64,000 bases of DNA from Miltoncostaea sp963703045 (lineage in GTDB: Bacteria; Actinomycetota; Thermoleophilia; Miltoncostaeales; Miltoncostaeaceae): positions 2,790,001 through 2,854,000 of the forward strand of contig OY969782.1 in the NCBI GenBank assembly GCA_963703045.1. The letters are read 5' to 3'. Position 1 is the stretch's first letter. Each line of letters begins with the position of its first letter. The translations under genes and the position numbers were made by a program. The notes beneath the pieces are model-generated. The model was not told the origin of the DNA, did no database searches, and saw only the letters and a program-made list of their open reading frames with translations. Shown here piece by piece: positions 16,772-24,777 of the stretch.

Positions 16772-16777
16772 ACAATA
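16772..16777 (-). promoter_or_regulatory. possible -10 box of the nadBAC operon
   Basis: TATTGT on the minus strand, 48 bases before the nadB ATG, within the AT-richest part of the divergent nadB/hisC space. The leader would be about 40 bases and includes the AGGGA ribosome binding site. Confidence 0.35.
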
Positions 16778-16836
16778 GCGGGTCCCGAGGCCCGCCACGG
16801 AGGATCGGGGCGACGGTCGCCCCGGGCCCGGATGCC

Positions 16837-16842
16837 TACACT
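16837..16842 (+). promoter_or_regulatory. -10 box of the aromatic operon
   Basis: TACACT, 6 bases before GTG 16849. The same hexamer is found before scpA. It supports a leaderless start for the aminotransferase gene and helps choose its start codon. Confidence 0.45.
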
Positions 16843-16848
16843 GTGGGC

Positions 16849-17991
16849 GTGGGTATCCGCATCTCACCCCGCCTCGACGCCATCCCGCGATACGAGCCCG
16901 GCCTCACGACGTCCGAGGTGCTGGCGCGGTTCGGCATCGCGAGCGCGGTCAAGCTGGCCTCCAACGAGAGCCCCTTCCCGCCGATGCCCGAGGTGGCGCA
17001 GGTCGTCGCGGCGGGCACGAGCGCGCTCAACCGCTACCCCGACGCGCCGGCCCGCGGGCTGCGGCGCGCGCTGGCCGAGCGCCACGGCGTGGGGCCGGAC
17101 GAGGTGGTGGTGGGCAACGGCTCGTGCGAGCTGATCCTGCTGGCGGGCCAGGCCCTGCTCGATCCCGGCGCGACGGTCGTGCACGCCACCCCCTCGTTCT
17201 CGCTCTACCCGCACCTGGCGGCGGCGGCCGGGGCCGAGGCGGTGGCCGTGCCGCTGGCCGACGACCTGGGGCACGACCTCGACGCGATGGCCGCCGCCGT
17301 CGACGAGCGCACGCGGCTGGTGATCGTCTGCAACCCGAACAACCCCACCGGCGTGCACCGGTCGGCCGACGCGATCGAGGCGTTCCTCGACGGGCTCCCC
17401 GAGGATCTCGCGGTGATCGTCGACGAGGCCTACTTCGACTTCGTCGACCGGCCCGACGCCGGGCGCACGATGTCGATGGCCCGCGAGCGGCCCAACCTGC
17501 TGGTGCTCCGCACGTTCAGCAAGGCGCACGGGCTGTGCGGGCTCCGCGTGGGCTACGGGGTCGGGGGCGCGACGTGGGTCGACGCCATCGACCGGGTGCG
17601 TCAGCCCTTCAACTCGAACGCGCTCGCGCAGGCCGCCGCCCTCGAGAGCCTGCGCCACCCGCACGAGCTCGAGCGGCGGGTCCGCGCCGTCGTGGCGGAG
17701 CGCGTGCGGGTCGAGCGGGAGCTCGCCGCGACGAGATGGGCCTTTACCCCCAGCCAGGCCAACTTTATCCTGGTGCGGCCGGACATCGATCCGGACGCCG
17801 GGTCGCCCGGCATCCACGAGCAGCTCCTGCGCCTGGGCGTCATCGTCCGCGACGGCGCGGTCCTGGGGTGCTCGGGGTGTCTGCGGGTCTCGATCGGGAC
17901 CCCGGACGAGAACGATGCATTCCTGTCGGCGCGGGCCAAGGTCGCCCGCACGGCACCCCGTGAGACGCAACCAGGACGGACGCCACAATGA
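16849..17991 (+). CDS. hisC: HisC-like aminotransferase (histidinol-phosphate or aromatic)
   Basis: A 380-residue fold-type I PLP aminotransferase. Visible blocks are KLASNESPFPPMPEV, LNRYPDAPARGLRRALA, GNGSCELI, the cofactor-contact NPNNPTG, VDEAYFDFV, and the lysine that binds PLP in RTFSKAHGLCGLRVGY. By sequence it belongs to the HisC group, but it is the first gene of an operon with DAHP synthase and prephenate dehydrogenase, with no his genes near, so the physiological role may be transamination of prephenate or aromatic keto acids. GTG 16849 is chosen from the TACACT box; GTG 16843 is close by. The stop overlaps the next start (ATGA). Confidence 0.88.
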   Translation: MGIRISPRLDAIPRYEPGLTTSEVLARFGIASAVKLASNESPFPPMPEVAQVVAAGTSALNRYPDAPARGLRRALAERHGVGPDEVVVGNGSCELILLAGQALLDPGATVVHATPSFSLYPHLAAAAGAEAVAVPLADDLGHDLDAMAAAVDERTRLVIVCNPNNPTGVHRSADAIEAFLDGLPEDLAVIVDEAYFDFVDRPDAGRTMSMARERPNLLVLRTFSKAHGLCGLRVGYGVGGATWVDAIDRVRQPFNSNALAQAAALESLRHPHELERRVRAVVAERVRVERELAATRWAFTPSQANFILVRPDIDPDAGSPGIHEQLLRLGVIVRDGAVLGCSGCLRVSIGTPDENDAFLSARAKVARTAPRETQPGRTPQ

Positions 17992-19034
17992 TGATCGTGA
18001 TGCAGCAGGGCGCGACCGAGGAGCAGGTCCGCCACGTCGTCGAGCGCATCGAGCAGGCCGGCGCGCGCGCCCACCCCTCCACGGGCGAGTTCGTGACGGT
18101 CATCGGCGCCATCGGCGACGACCGCGAGATCGTCGCCTCGCTGCAGCTCGAGGGTGAGCCGGGCGTCGAGAAGGTCGTCCCGATCCTGAAGCCCTACAAG
18201 CTCGTCTCGAGCGACTTCCGCGGCCGCGACGCGATCGTCGAGGTGGCCGGCCGGCAGATCGGGCGCGGCTCCTTCGGCCTCATCGCCGGGCCCTGCGCGG
18301 TCGAGTCGCGCGAGCAGACCCTCGCGTCGGCGCGGGCGTGCAAGGCCGCCGGCGCCACGCTGCTGCGCGGCGGCGCGTACAAGCCGCGCACGTCCCCCTA
18401 CGCCTTCCAGGGGCTCGGCAAGGAGGGGCTCGACATCCTCGCCGAGGCGCGCGAGGAGACCGGGCTGCCGATCTGCACCGAGCTGATGGACGTCCGCCAG
18501 CTCGAGGACGTGCTCGAGGTGGCCGACATGATCCAGCTCGGCGCCCGCAACATGCAGAACTTCGACCTGTTGCGCGAGGTGGGCCGCACGTCGACGCCGG
18601 TGCTGCTCAAGCGGGGCATGGCCAGCACGGTCGAGGAGTGGCTGCTGTCGGCCGAGTACATCGCCCGCGAGGGCAACTCGGCGATCGTGCTCTGCGAGCG
18701 CGGCATCCGCACGTTCGAGACGGCGACCCGCTCGACCCTCGACATCTCGTCGGTGCCGGTGGCCAAGAGCCTCTCGAGCCTGCCGGTGATGGTCGATCCG
18801 TCCCACGCCGCCGGCAAGCGCGACCTGATCCTGCCGATGGCGCGGGCCGCGGTCGTGGCGGGTGCCGACGGCCTCATCGTCGAGGTCCACCCGGCGCCCG
18901 AGACGGCGCTGTGCGACGGACCGCAGGCCCTCCACGCCGACACCTTCGGCGCCTGGGTGGCCGACGTGCAGCGGTGCATCGACCTGATGGGCAAGGTGCT
19001 CTCGGGCGGCGCGCCGGTGGCCGTCGGCGCGTAG
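17988..19034 (+). CDS. aroF: 3-deoxy-7-phosphoheptulonate (DAHP) synthase
   Basis: The enzyme condenses phosphoenolpyruvate and erythrose 4-phosphate, the first step of the shikimate pathway. The 348-residue product has an N-terminal ferredoxin-like domain (about 1-68, MMIVMQQGATEEQV), as in the Thermotoga-type enzymes, where it carries feedback control by Tyr/Phe. The catalytic barrel follows with GPCAVESREQ, LLRGGAYKPRTSPYAFQGLG, IQLGARNMQNFDLL, VLLKRGMASTVEEWL, CERGIRTFE, DPSHAAGKRDL and VEVHPAPE. The start overlaps the aminotransferase stop. It is 4 bases upstream of the prephenate dehydrogenase gene. Confidence 0.94.
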   Translation: MMIVMQQGATEEQVRHVVERIEQAGARAHPSTGEFVTVIGAIGDDREIVASLQLEGEPGVEKVVPILKPYKLVSSDFRGRDAIVEVAGRQIGRGSFGLIAGPCAVESREQTLASARACKAAGATLLRGGAYKPRTSPYAFQGLGKEGLDILAEAREETGLPICTELMDVRQLEDVLEVADMIQLGARNMQNFDLLREVGRTSTPVLLKRGMASTVEEWLLSAEYIAREGNSAIVLCERGIRTFETATRSTLDISSVPVAKSLSSLPVMVDPSHAAGKRDLILPMARAAVVAGADGLIVEVHPAPETALCDGPQALHADTFGAWVADVQRCIDLMGKVLSGGAPVAVGA

Positions 19035-19038
19035 CGAC

Positions 19039-20145
19039 ATGCCCGTGGGCCCGGTCGCCATCGTCGGCGTCGGGCTCATGGGCGGCTCCCTCGGCCTGGC
19101 CCTGCGCGGTCTGGGCGGCGTCGAGGTACGCGGCGCCGACCCCGATCCCGAGGCGCTCCGGGTCGCCGTCGCCGTGGGCGCGATCGGCGTGGCGTCGGCG
19201 TCGGTCGAGGAGGCCGTCGCGGGCGCGCGCGCCGTGGTGCTCGGTGCGCCGGTGGCCCGGTTGGCCGATCTCGCGCGGCGTGCGCTGGCCGCCAGCTCGC
19301 CGGACTGCGTCGTCACCGATCTCGGCTCGACGAAGGCCGGCGTGGTCGGCGCCCTCACGCCGGCGGAGCGTCAGCGCTTCATCGGGGGCCATCCGGTGTG
19401 CGGCGCCGAGCGCACCGGCGTCGCCTTCGCGCGCCGCGAGCTGTTCCGCGGGGCGACCTGGTTCCTGACGCCCGGCGCCGAGGCCCGGCCCGATCTGTTC
19501 CAGCGCCTGCACGGGATGGTCTCGTCCGTGGGCGCGCGGCCGGTGGCCATCGACGCCGGCGTGCACGACCGGCTGATGGCGCTGGTCTCGCACGTCCCCC
19601 ACGTGCTCGCCGGGGCGCTCGTCAACCAGGCGGCCGACACCGCCCCCGAGGGGCGCGAGGCCCTGCGCTCCGCCGGTCCCTCCTTCGGCGACCTCACCCG
19701 CGTCGCCGGCTCGAACCCGCCGCTGTGGGCCGACATCCTGCTGGCCAACGCCGAGGCCGTCATCGAGGCGCTCTCCGCCTTCACGGGGCGCCTCGCCCAG
19801 GTCGAGCGGGCGCTGCGGGAGGGCGACCGGGACTGGCTGCTCGGCTTCGTGGGCGACGCCGCCACGGCGCGCGCCCGCCTGCGGGAGCCCGAAGCGGCGG
19901 GTCCGGCAGAGCCGGTGCGGGTGGTGGTGGCCGTGCCCAACCGACCCGGCGCCATCTCGGAGATCGCCCTCGTGCTGGGGCACGCGCACATCAACATCGA
20001 GGACCTGACCTTCCGGCCGGGGCCCCCCGACGCCGAGGGCGAGCTCGTGCTGGTGCTCGACGGTCCCGACGCGGCGGCGCGGGCCGTGCGCATGGTGGGG
20101 GAGCGGGGCTACGGCGCGGCGGTCGCGGGGCCCTCGATCACGTAG
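19039..20145 (+). CDS. tyrA: prephenate dehydrogenase with C-terminal ACT domain
   Basis: The enzyme oxidises and decarboxylates prephenate to 4-hydroxyphenylpyruvate for tyrosine. The 368-residue protein opens with a Rossmann motif (AIVGVGLMGGSLGLAL), then VTDLGSTKAG, FIGGHPVCGAERTG, the active-site region SHVPHVLAGAL, and RVAGSNPPLWADI. Residues about 293-368 form an ACT domain (VVVAVPNRPGAISEIALVLG, INIEDLTFRP), usually the site of tyrosine feedback. It completes a coupled run of aminotransferase, DAHP synthase and dehydrogenase. The last 37 bases overlap the convergent membrane-hydrolase gene. Confidence 0.94.
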   Translation: MPVGPVAIVGVGLMGGSLGLALRGLGGVEVRGADPDPEALRVAVAVGAIGVASASVEEAVAGARAVVLGAPVARLADLARRALAASSPDCVVTDLGSTKAGVVGALTPAERQRFIGGHPVCGAERTGVAFARRELFRGATWFLTPGAEARPDLFQRLHGMVSSVGARPVAIDAGVHDRLMALVSHVPHVLAGALVNQAADTAPEGREALRSAGPSFGDLTRVAGSNPPLWADILLANAEAVIEALSAFTGRLAQVERALREGDRDWLLGFVGDAATARARLREPEAAGPAEPVRVVVAVPNRPGAISEIALVLGHAHINIEDLTFRPGPPDAEGELVLVLDGPDAAARAVRMVGERGYGAAVAGPSIT

Positions 20146-22715
20146 GGGTCCGGGGGCCGGGTCGGCCACGGGTCGAGCAGGCGCCCCAGGGTGAACCGGA
20201 GCCACACGGCCACCTGCGGGTCGCCGAAGTAGCCGGTGTGGGTGCCGGTCCCCGAGATGCACACGTCGATCACGTCCACCGCGGCCGCCGGCGAGGGCCG
20301 GGCGACGGTCCGGCGCCGCCCGCGGAGCTGACGGTTCGACCGCGGGTCGCCCGAGGGGTGGAACACGGCGCGGCCGATGTAGTCGCGCGGCCGGTAGATG
20401 TTGACCCACGGGCCCGAGAAGGTGGCGAGCCGCCGCCGGTCGTCGTCGCCCGCGAGGTCGATCCAGCGGTACTGCCCCGGCAGGCGCTCCTCGTAGGTCT
20501 GCCGGATGGGGCAGCCGAAGGTGAGCAGACCCACCGGCAGGCGCGTCAGGCGCGACCCCGGGGCGACCTCGGCCCACCGGCGGATGCCCTCGCCGCCGAG
20601 CGCCTCGGGCTCGCGCCGACGCGGATCGCCGAACAACGTCGCGACCGAGTACATCGAGCCCTGGCTGTGCGCGACGACGACCAGGTGGGTGTACCCCCCG
20701 GCGTCGACCGCCGCCAGCAGCGCCCGGTATCGCGCGACGACCCGCGACCGCACCCCGTCGCCGCCGGAGTCGATGCGCAGGTAGGTCGCGACGTCGTAGA
20801 CGATGTCGAGGATGCCGCGGAGCTTCGTGAGCGCGCCGCCGATGTCCGCGGTCGGCTTGCGCGGATCGACCGGGAGCACCCGGGCGAGTCCCAGTCCGGC
20901 GAGGATGAGGGCGGACGCGGCCGCCCAGATCTCGGGCCCCGGGGCGGGGAGCCAGTCGGGTCCGGAGAGCATCTCGGGGGGGTCGCGCGGATCGACCCTG
21001 GTCCAGAAGACGACCGTCAGCGCGCAGGCCAGCGCCCCGAGGATGGACAGGCCCCAGGTGCCGGCCGGTCCGGTGACGCCGCTCAGCACCAGATCGAGCC
21101 GGGTGCCGGGCGGGTTGGCCCCCCGGGGCCGGGTCCACCGCCGGGCGAGCGGCACGGCGAGCAGCAGCCACAGCCCCGCCCCGATCACGACGAGCGCCAG
21201 CAGCAGCACGATCGGCACGAGCGGGAGCATCACGTCGTCGAACACCTCCGTCGCCCAGGTGGTCGGGGCCGTGCCCGCGTCGTCCTCGATCCGCGCGGCG
21301 GCCGCGCGCAGGCGCTCCGCGTCGCGCTCGGCCTCCTCCGCCAGACGCAGATCGTCCTGCGTGGGACCCGCGTCGCCGATGCCCCGCGCGCGCAGGACCG
21401 CCGCATCGCGGTCGCGCCCGTCGGCCTGGTCGAGGCGCGCGCCGATCGCGGTCGCCGTCCCCTGCCAGGTGTCGGGGGACGTCCCGCACTCCGGTGACCA
21501 CGACCAGTCGGCCGAGCCGTCGAGGCATCGCAGCTCGGGCGCCGGCCGCCCCCAGGTGGCGTCATCGGCGCTCGTGAACGCCACCGCGCCGATGCCCCCG
21601 ACGAGGATGGTCCCGAGCACGGCGACCAGCAGGGGGCTGAGGACCGTCGTCGCCAGTCCCGTGAACGCCGCCCGGCCGAGCCGCAGCTCCCCCCGCAGGA
21701 CGTGGGAGAGGACGATGGCGACGAGCGCCAGGGCCACCAGCACCACGCCGACCAGCCACGCCGGTCGCACGCCGTACCCGCCGACGAGCAGGACGGTCTG
21801 GCCGAGACCGCCCTCGACCGACCCGGCGCGGATGCCGCGCCAGACACCGACGCCGAGGGCGGCGACGAACAGCAGCCTCGTCAGGCGACGGGGGTCGAGC
21901 AGGCCCCTCCACCGCCCGTCGGCATACCTCCACCCGCCGTCCGCGATGCCCTTGCCGAGGGCTCCGACGGCGAACCAGCCCGCCACGGTGACGCTCGCCG
22001 CCCCCATCCAGTCGCTGATGCCGAGCGGCTCGTCGACGGCGAGCCAGAGCGCCGTGCCGGCGAGGGCGGCGATGAGCGTCATCGGCACGATGATCGCCGC
22101 GGCCCACCAGGAGGCGGCCTCCATCAGGCCGTTCGCGAACCGGCTGGTGAACCCCGCGGAGGCGCGCCACAGAACGACGAGCAGCAGGAGTCCGGCCAGC
22201 CCGCCGGCGGCGGCGAACCACCATCCCTGGGGATCGCCGGCCACCGAGGCGGCGAGGAGCACGGCCGCCAGCACGACGATGATCGCCGCGGCGACGGTCC
22301 ATCCCCGGCCGGCCCGGCGCCGGTCCTCCGGCGGCGTGGCCTCGAGGCCCGCCGTCGCGATCTGCAGGCCGAGGCCGAACGCCGAGGCGAAGAAGGCGCG
22401 CAGACCGCTGCGGGGGAAGCTCGACAGGTCGGACCAGCGCATCTCGAGGAGGTTGACCGGCACGCCGTCATCGCGGACGAGACGGCGGATCTCGGCCTCG
22501 TACCGCTCGCCGCGCCGCGCGCGCTCCGAGGGCACCTCGATCACGAGGGGGCGGTCCTGCTCGCACTCGTCCGTGGGTTCGGCCCACGCGTAGCCCGCGT
22601 CGGTGGTGAGTCCGGTCGCCACCTGGGTCACGGCCTCGCCGGCCGGGTGGTCGCCCACCCCGGGGACCACGATGACCGCCACCTTCCGCGCGGGGTTCGG
22701 GACGCGATCGCTCAT
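20109..22715 (-). CDS. membrane-embedded alpha/beta hydrolase, unrecognised family
   Basis: I cannot place this 868-residue protein in a named family. The N-terminus (residues 11-30) reads as a first hydrolase strand and oxyanion loop, VAVIVVPGVGDHPAGEAV. A large insert follows with about ten hydrophobic helices (near 139-159, 166-183, 203-227, 236-252, 281-293, 318-338, 352-378, 497-522, 552-571, 594-612). Between the seventh and eighth lies a roughly 115-residue polar loop with Cys397, Cys410 and a charged coiled stretch. The hydrolase core then resumes: a nucleophile elbow VVVAHSQGSM with Ser684, later FGCPIRQTYEERLPGQY, and GTGTHTGYF with His826 as the likely catalytic base. Thus a lipase-like site is split by a membrane domain. 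ATG 22715 is 9 bases after TAGGGT. Lipid is the likely type of substrate, by inference only. Confidence 0.8.
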   Translation of the reverse strand: MSDRVPNPARKVAVIVVPGVGDHPAGEAVTQVATGLTTDAGYAWAEPTDECEQDRPLVIEVPSERARRGERYEAEIRRLVRDDGVPVNLLEMRWSDLSSFPRSGLRAFFASAFGLGLQIATAGLEATPPEDRRRAGRGWTVAAAIIVVLAAVLLAASVAGDPQGWWFAAAGGLAGLLLLVVLWRASAGFTSRFANGLMEAASWWAAAIIVPMTLIAALAGTALWLAVDEPLGISDWMGAASVTVAGWFAVGALGKGIADGGWRYADGRWRGLLDPRRLTRLLFVAALGVGVWRGIRAGSVEGGLGQTVLLVGGYGVRPAWLVGVVLVALALVAIVLSHVLRGELRLGRAAFTGLATTVLSPLLVAVLGTILVGGIGAVAFTSADDATWGRPAPELRCLDGSADWSWSPECGTSPDTWQGTATAIGARLDQADGRDRDAAVLRARGIGDAGPTQDDLRLAEEAERDAERLRAAAARIEDDAGTAPTTWATEVFDDVMLPLVPIVLLLALVVIGAGLWLLLAVPLARRWTRPRGANPPGTRLDLVLSGVTGPAGTWGLSILGALACALTVVFWTRVDPRDPPEMLSGPDWLPAPGPEIWAAASALILAGLGLARVLPVDPRKPTADIGGALTKLRGILDIVYDVATYLRIDSGGDGVRSRVVARYRALLAAVDAGGYTHLVVVAHSQGSMYSVATLFGDPRRREPEALGGEGIRRWAEVAPGSRLTRLPVGLLTFGCPIRQTYEERLPGQYRWIDLAGDDDRRRLATFSGPWVNIYRPRDYIGRAVFHPSGDPRSNRQLRGRRRTVARPSPAAAVDVIDVCISGTGTHTGYFGDPQVAVWLRFTLGRLLDPWPTRPPDPYVIEGPATAAP

Positions 22716-22724
22716 CGCGTCGTG

Positions 22725-22730
22725 ACCCTA
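22725..22730 (-). promoter_or_regulatory. -10 box of the membrane-hydrolase gene
   Basis: TAGGGT on the minus strand, 9 bases before the ATG at 22715, without a Shine-Dalgarno site between. Confidence 0.4.
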
Positions 22731-22774
22731 TTGCCGCCGGCCGCCTCCGCGCCAGGCGCGCCCGGCACCACCCC

Positions 22775-23608
22775 TCAGCGCGAGGCGGTCTGCTCGAGCA
22801 GGGGCAGCAGGGCGCGCGAGAGGGCGCCGCCGCGCCAGGCCAGCGGCGACTCGCCGGGGTCCTCGATCGCGTACCGGGCGTCCGGGACGCGCCGCGCGTA
22901 CTCCTCGGCGACCGCGACCGGGTGGTCCGGGTCGGCGTCGTCGTGGCTGCCCACGACGATCGTCGGCACGGCGATGCCCTCCAGCGCCGCGAGACCCGCG
23001 AAGGCCGCCGAGCGCGGGATGTTGCGGAGCGCGTCGGCCACGGCGGCGGGGTGCGCGTGGCGGCCGAGGCGCTGCAGGATCACGGTGCGGACGGCCTCGC
23101 GGTAGCGCTCGGCGAGCGTGAGGGGGCCGAGCGCGGCGAGGAAGCCCTCGGGTCCACCCCCCTCGAGGCCGGCGGCGAGCGCGTCCCAGCGCGCCAGGTC
23201 GTCGCTCGGGCGCCCGCGGTGGGCCGGCGTGACGACCGCGAGCGCCGCCACGCGGTCGGGGCGCGCCAGCGCCACCGCGACCGCCGTGGCCGAGCCCATC
23301 GACTGCCCCACCAGCGCGGCGCGCTCCACGCCGGCGGCGTCGAGCACCGCCAGCGCGTCGTCGGCCAGCGCGTCGTAGCGGTAGCCGGAGGGGTCGGCGG
23401 CCGGCGACGACTCGCCGTGGCCACGCGCGTCGTACTGGATCACGCGGAAGCCGGCGCGCTCGAGCATGCGCGAGCCGTGCACGACGTAGCGGCGCGTCGC
23501 CGTGAGGCCGTGCAGCAGCAGCACGGCGGGCCCGTCGCCCGCGATCTCGCCCCGCAGCGTGACGCCGTCGCGCACCACCTCGAGGGCCTCGGGGCCCCCT
23601 GCGCTCAC
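22775..23608 (-). CDS. alpha/beta hydrolase lacking the usual catalytic histidine
   Basis: A 277-residue alpha/beta hydrolase. LLLHGLTATRR is the oxyanion strand, YDARGHGESSP the following loop, and VGQSMGSATAVA the nucleophile elbow with Ser103. VVGSHDDADPDHP supplies the acid. At the place where the family has Gly-His before the last helix the sequence is EDPGESPLAW, with Glu253 where His is expected, and no His follows. The protein may be inactive, may use another base, or may be changed by a base error. GTG 23608 starts 7 bases after the stop of the small zinc-ribbon gene, so the two are probably cotranscribed. Substrate unknown; esterase or haloperoxidase-like by general shape. Confidence 0.82.
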   Translation of the reverse strand: MSAGGPEALEVVRDGVTLRGEIAGDGPAVLLLHGLTATRRYVVHGSRMLERAGFRVIQYDARGHGESSPAADPSGYRYDALADDALAVLDAAGVERAALVGQSMGSATAVAVALARPDRVAALAVVTPAHRGRPSDDLARWDALAAGLEGGGPEGFLAALGPLTLAERYREAVRTVILQRLGRHAHPAAVADALRNIPRSAAFAGLAALEGIAVPTIVVGSHDDADPDHPVAVAEEYARRVPDARYAIEDPGESPLAWRGGALSRALLPLLEQTASR

Positions 23609-23615
23609 GACGCCC

Positions 23616-23759
23616 TCAGGCGGCGATGGGGAGCGGGTGGGCGCAGCCCGGGCAGTACGGCTCGCCGCCCGCCTCGTCGGGGAGGCCGTCGGGCGCGAGC
23701 CAGGCGACGGCGTGCTCGGCGACCGGCGCGCGGCACTCGTGGCAGGGGAAGGTGTCCAT
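23616..23759 (-). CDS. small zinc-ribbon protein
   Basis: A 47-residue protein beginning MDTFPCHECRAPV and ending EPYCPGCAHPLPIAA. Two CxxC knuckles (Cys6/Cys9 and Cys37/Cys40) would bind one zinc ion. No other domain is present. Such orphan zinc ribbons are common in actinobacteria with no assigned role. The ATG at 23759 has no clear ribosome binding site; a TAACGT box lies 25 bases upstream on the same strand. It sits just ahead of the hydrolase gene and divergent from the unknown gene on the plus strand. Confidence 0.65.
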   Translation of the reverse strand: MDTFPCHECRAPVAEHAVAWLAPDGLPDEAGGEPYCPGCAHPLPIAA

Positions 23760-23812
23760 GCGGTCAGGATGACGACCACGCCGGACGTTACGGCGTGTGC
23801 TTCGATGGGGCG

Positions 23813-24754
23813 GTGGACGAGCCGCCGGAACCCGAGCGCGTCGCGGCGGAGGCCGCGCTCGGTCACCCGGTGCCGTACGTGCTCGCGGCGGAGGGCGGCC
23901 TGCCGACGGTCGCGGCGTCGGTCGTGGGCGATCCGCCTCGGGCACGCGTCGCCTGGGTCCGCGGCGACGGCGCCGTCGTGGTGCGCGTGGCCTGCCCGCC
24001 CGGCCGCCCGAGCCGCTGGCGGCCCGTGGTCGCCGCGGTGGTCGAGGTGGCCACCACCGGTCTCGACGATCGCGTGCTCGTCGCCCGCGCGGCCCCCGAG
24101 GCCGCGGCGGTGCGGCCCATCCTCGCCAGCGAGACGCCCGCCCGCCCGCAGGCGGTGGGCGCCCAGGGGCTGGCGCTCGTGCGGCTGCCGGCCGGGGTGG
24201 CGGTGATGGGCGTCGACGCGCTCGACGCGTCCGGCGAGCCGATCGGCCGTCTCGACCGCCCCGGGGTCTCGGAGCTGCGCACCGAGGGGGGGCCGGTCGG
24301 CGGCCGCGTCGGGGCGACCCACGGCATGGGGGCGGGCATCGGCGGCGGGCGCTGGGCTCCCGGCCTCGCCGAGGCCGCCTTCGAGGCCGGGTACGAGCTG
24401 TGGCTGCCCGCCTGGACGCCCGAGGGCATGGTGCGCGGGCGTCCACGGGTGGAGCCCGACGTCTCGTACCCGGTCGCCCCCCCGGCGCTCGTGATCGCGT
24501 GGAACGCCGACGACGGATCGCGGGTGCTGCTGCGCCAGGCCCCGGCCCCCCTGGCGAGCCCGGACGTCGGCGGGCGCGACGCGCAGGAGGTCGACGTGGG
24601 CGACGCCGTCGGCGTGCTGCGCGGGCGACTGCTCGTCACGCTGGTGTGGGAGACGCCCGAGCGCGCGTTCGGCCTGCAGGTGCGCGGCCGTCCCGACGCG
24701 CGGGAGGTCGCCCTGCGGGTCGCCCGCTCGATCTCGCCGCGCACCCCGGTCTGA
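23813..24754 (+). CDS. hypothetical protein
   Basis: I do not recognise this 313-residue protein. It lacks a signal peptide and membrane helices. It is rich in beta-type segments (VVVRVACPPGRPSRW, AVVEVATTGLDDRVLV, GVAVMGVDALDASGEPIG), and the C-terminal half (YELWLPAWTPEGMV, then PPALVIAWNADDGSRVLLRQ, then FGLQVRGRPDAREVALRVA) is loosely like the DUF4367 fold attached to some anti-sigma factors, but that is a guess. Steady amino-acid composition and lack of frame breaks support a real gene. GTG 23813 is chosen; GTG 23795 is also in frame. It ends 23 bases before aroA, but aroA has its own -10 box. Confidence 0.6.
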   Translation: MDEPPEPERVAAEAALGHPVPYVLAAEGGLPTVAASVVGDPPRARVAWVRGDGAVVVRVACPPGRPSRWRPVVAAVVEVATTGLDDRVLVARAAPEAAAVRPILASETPARPQAVGAQGLALVRLPAGVAVMGVDALDASGEPIGRLDRPGVSELRTEGGPVGGRVGATHGMGAGIGGGRWAPGLAEAAFEAGYELWLPAWTPEGMVRGRPRVEPDVSYPVAPPALVIAWNADDGSRVLLRQAPAPLASPDVGGRDAQEVDVGDAVGVLRGRLLVTLVWETPERAFGLQVRGRPDAREVALRVARSISPRTPV

Positions 24755-24763
24755 CCTCTGCTC

Positions 24764-24769
24764 TAGGCT
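24764..24769 (+). promoter_or_regulatory. -10 box of the aroA-cmk-plsC-der operon
   Basis: TAGGCT, 8 bases before the aroA ATG with no room for a ribosome binding site, so the operon message is probably leaderless. Confidence 0.5.
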
Positions 24770-24777
24770 TCGCGCCG

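Noticed and set aside
14033..16867. A 944-residue NadB-NadA fusion
   Set aside because: After about 15550 the frame reads as Arg/Pro-rich noise until nadA begins at 15142, while the real NadB ending is in another frame to 15139.
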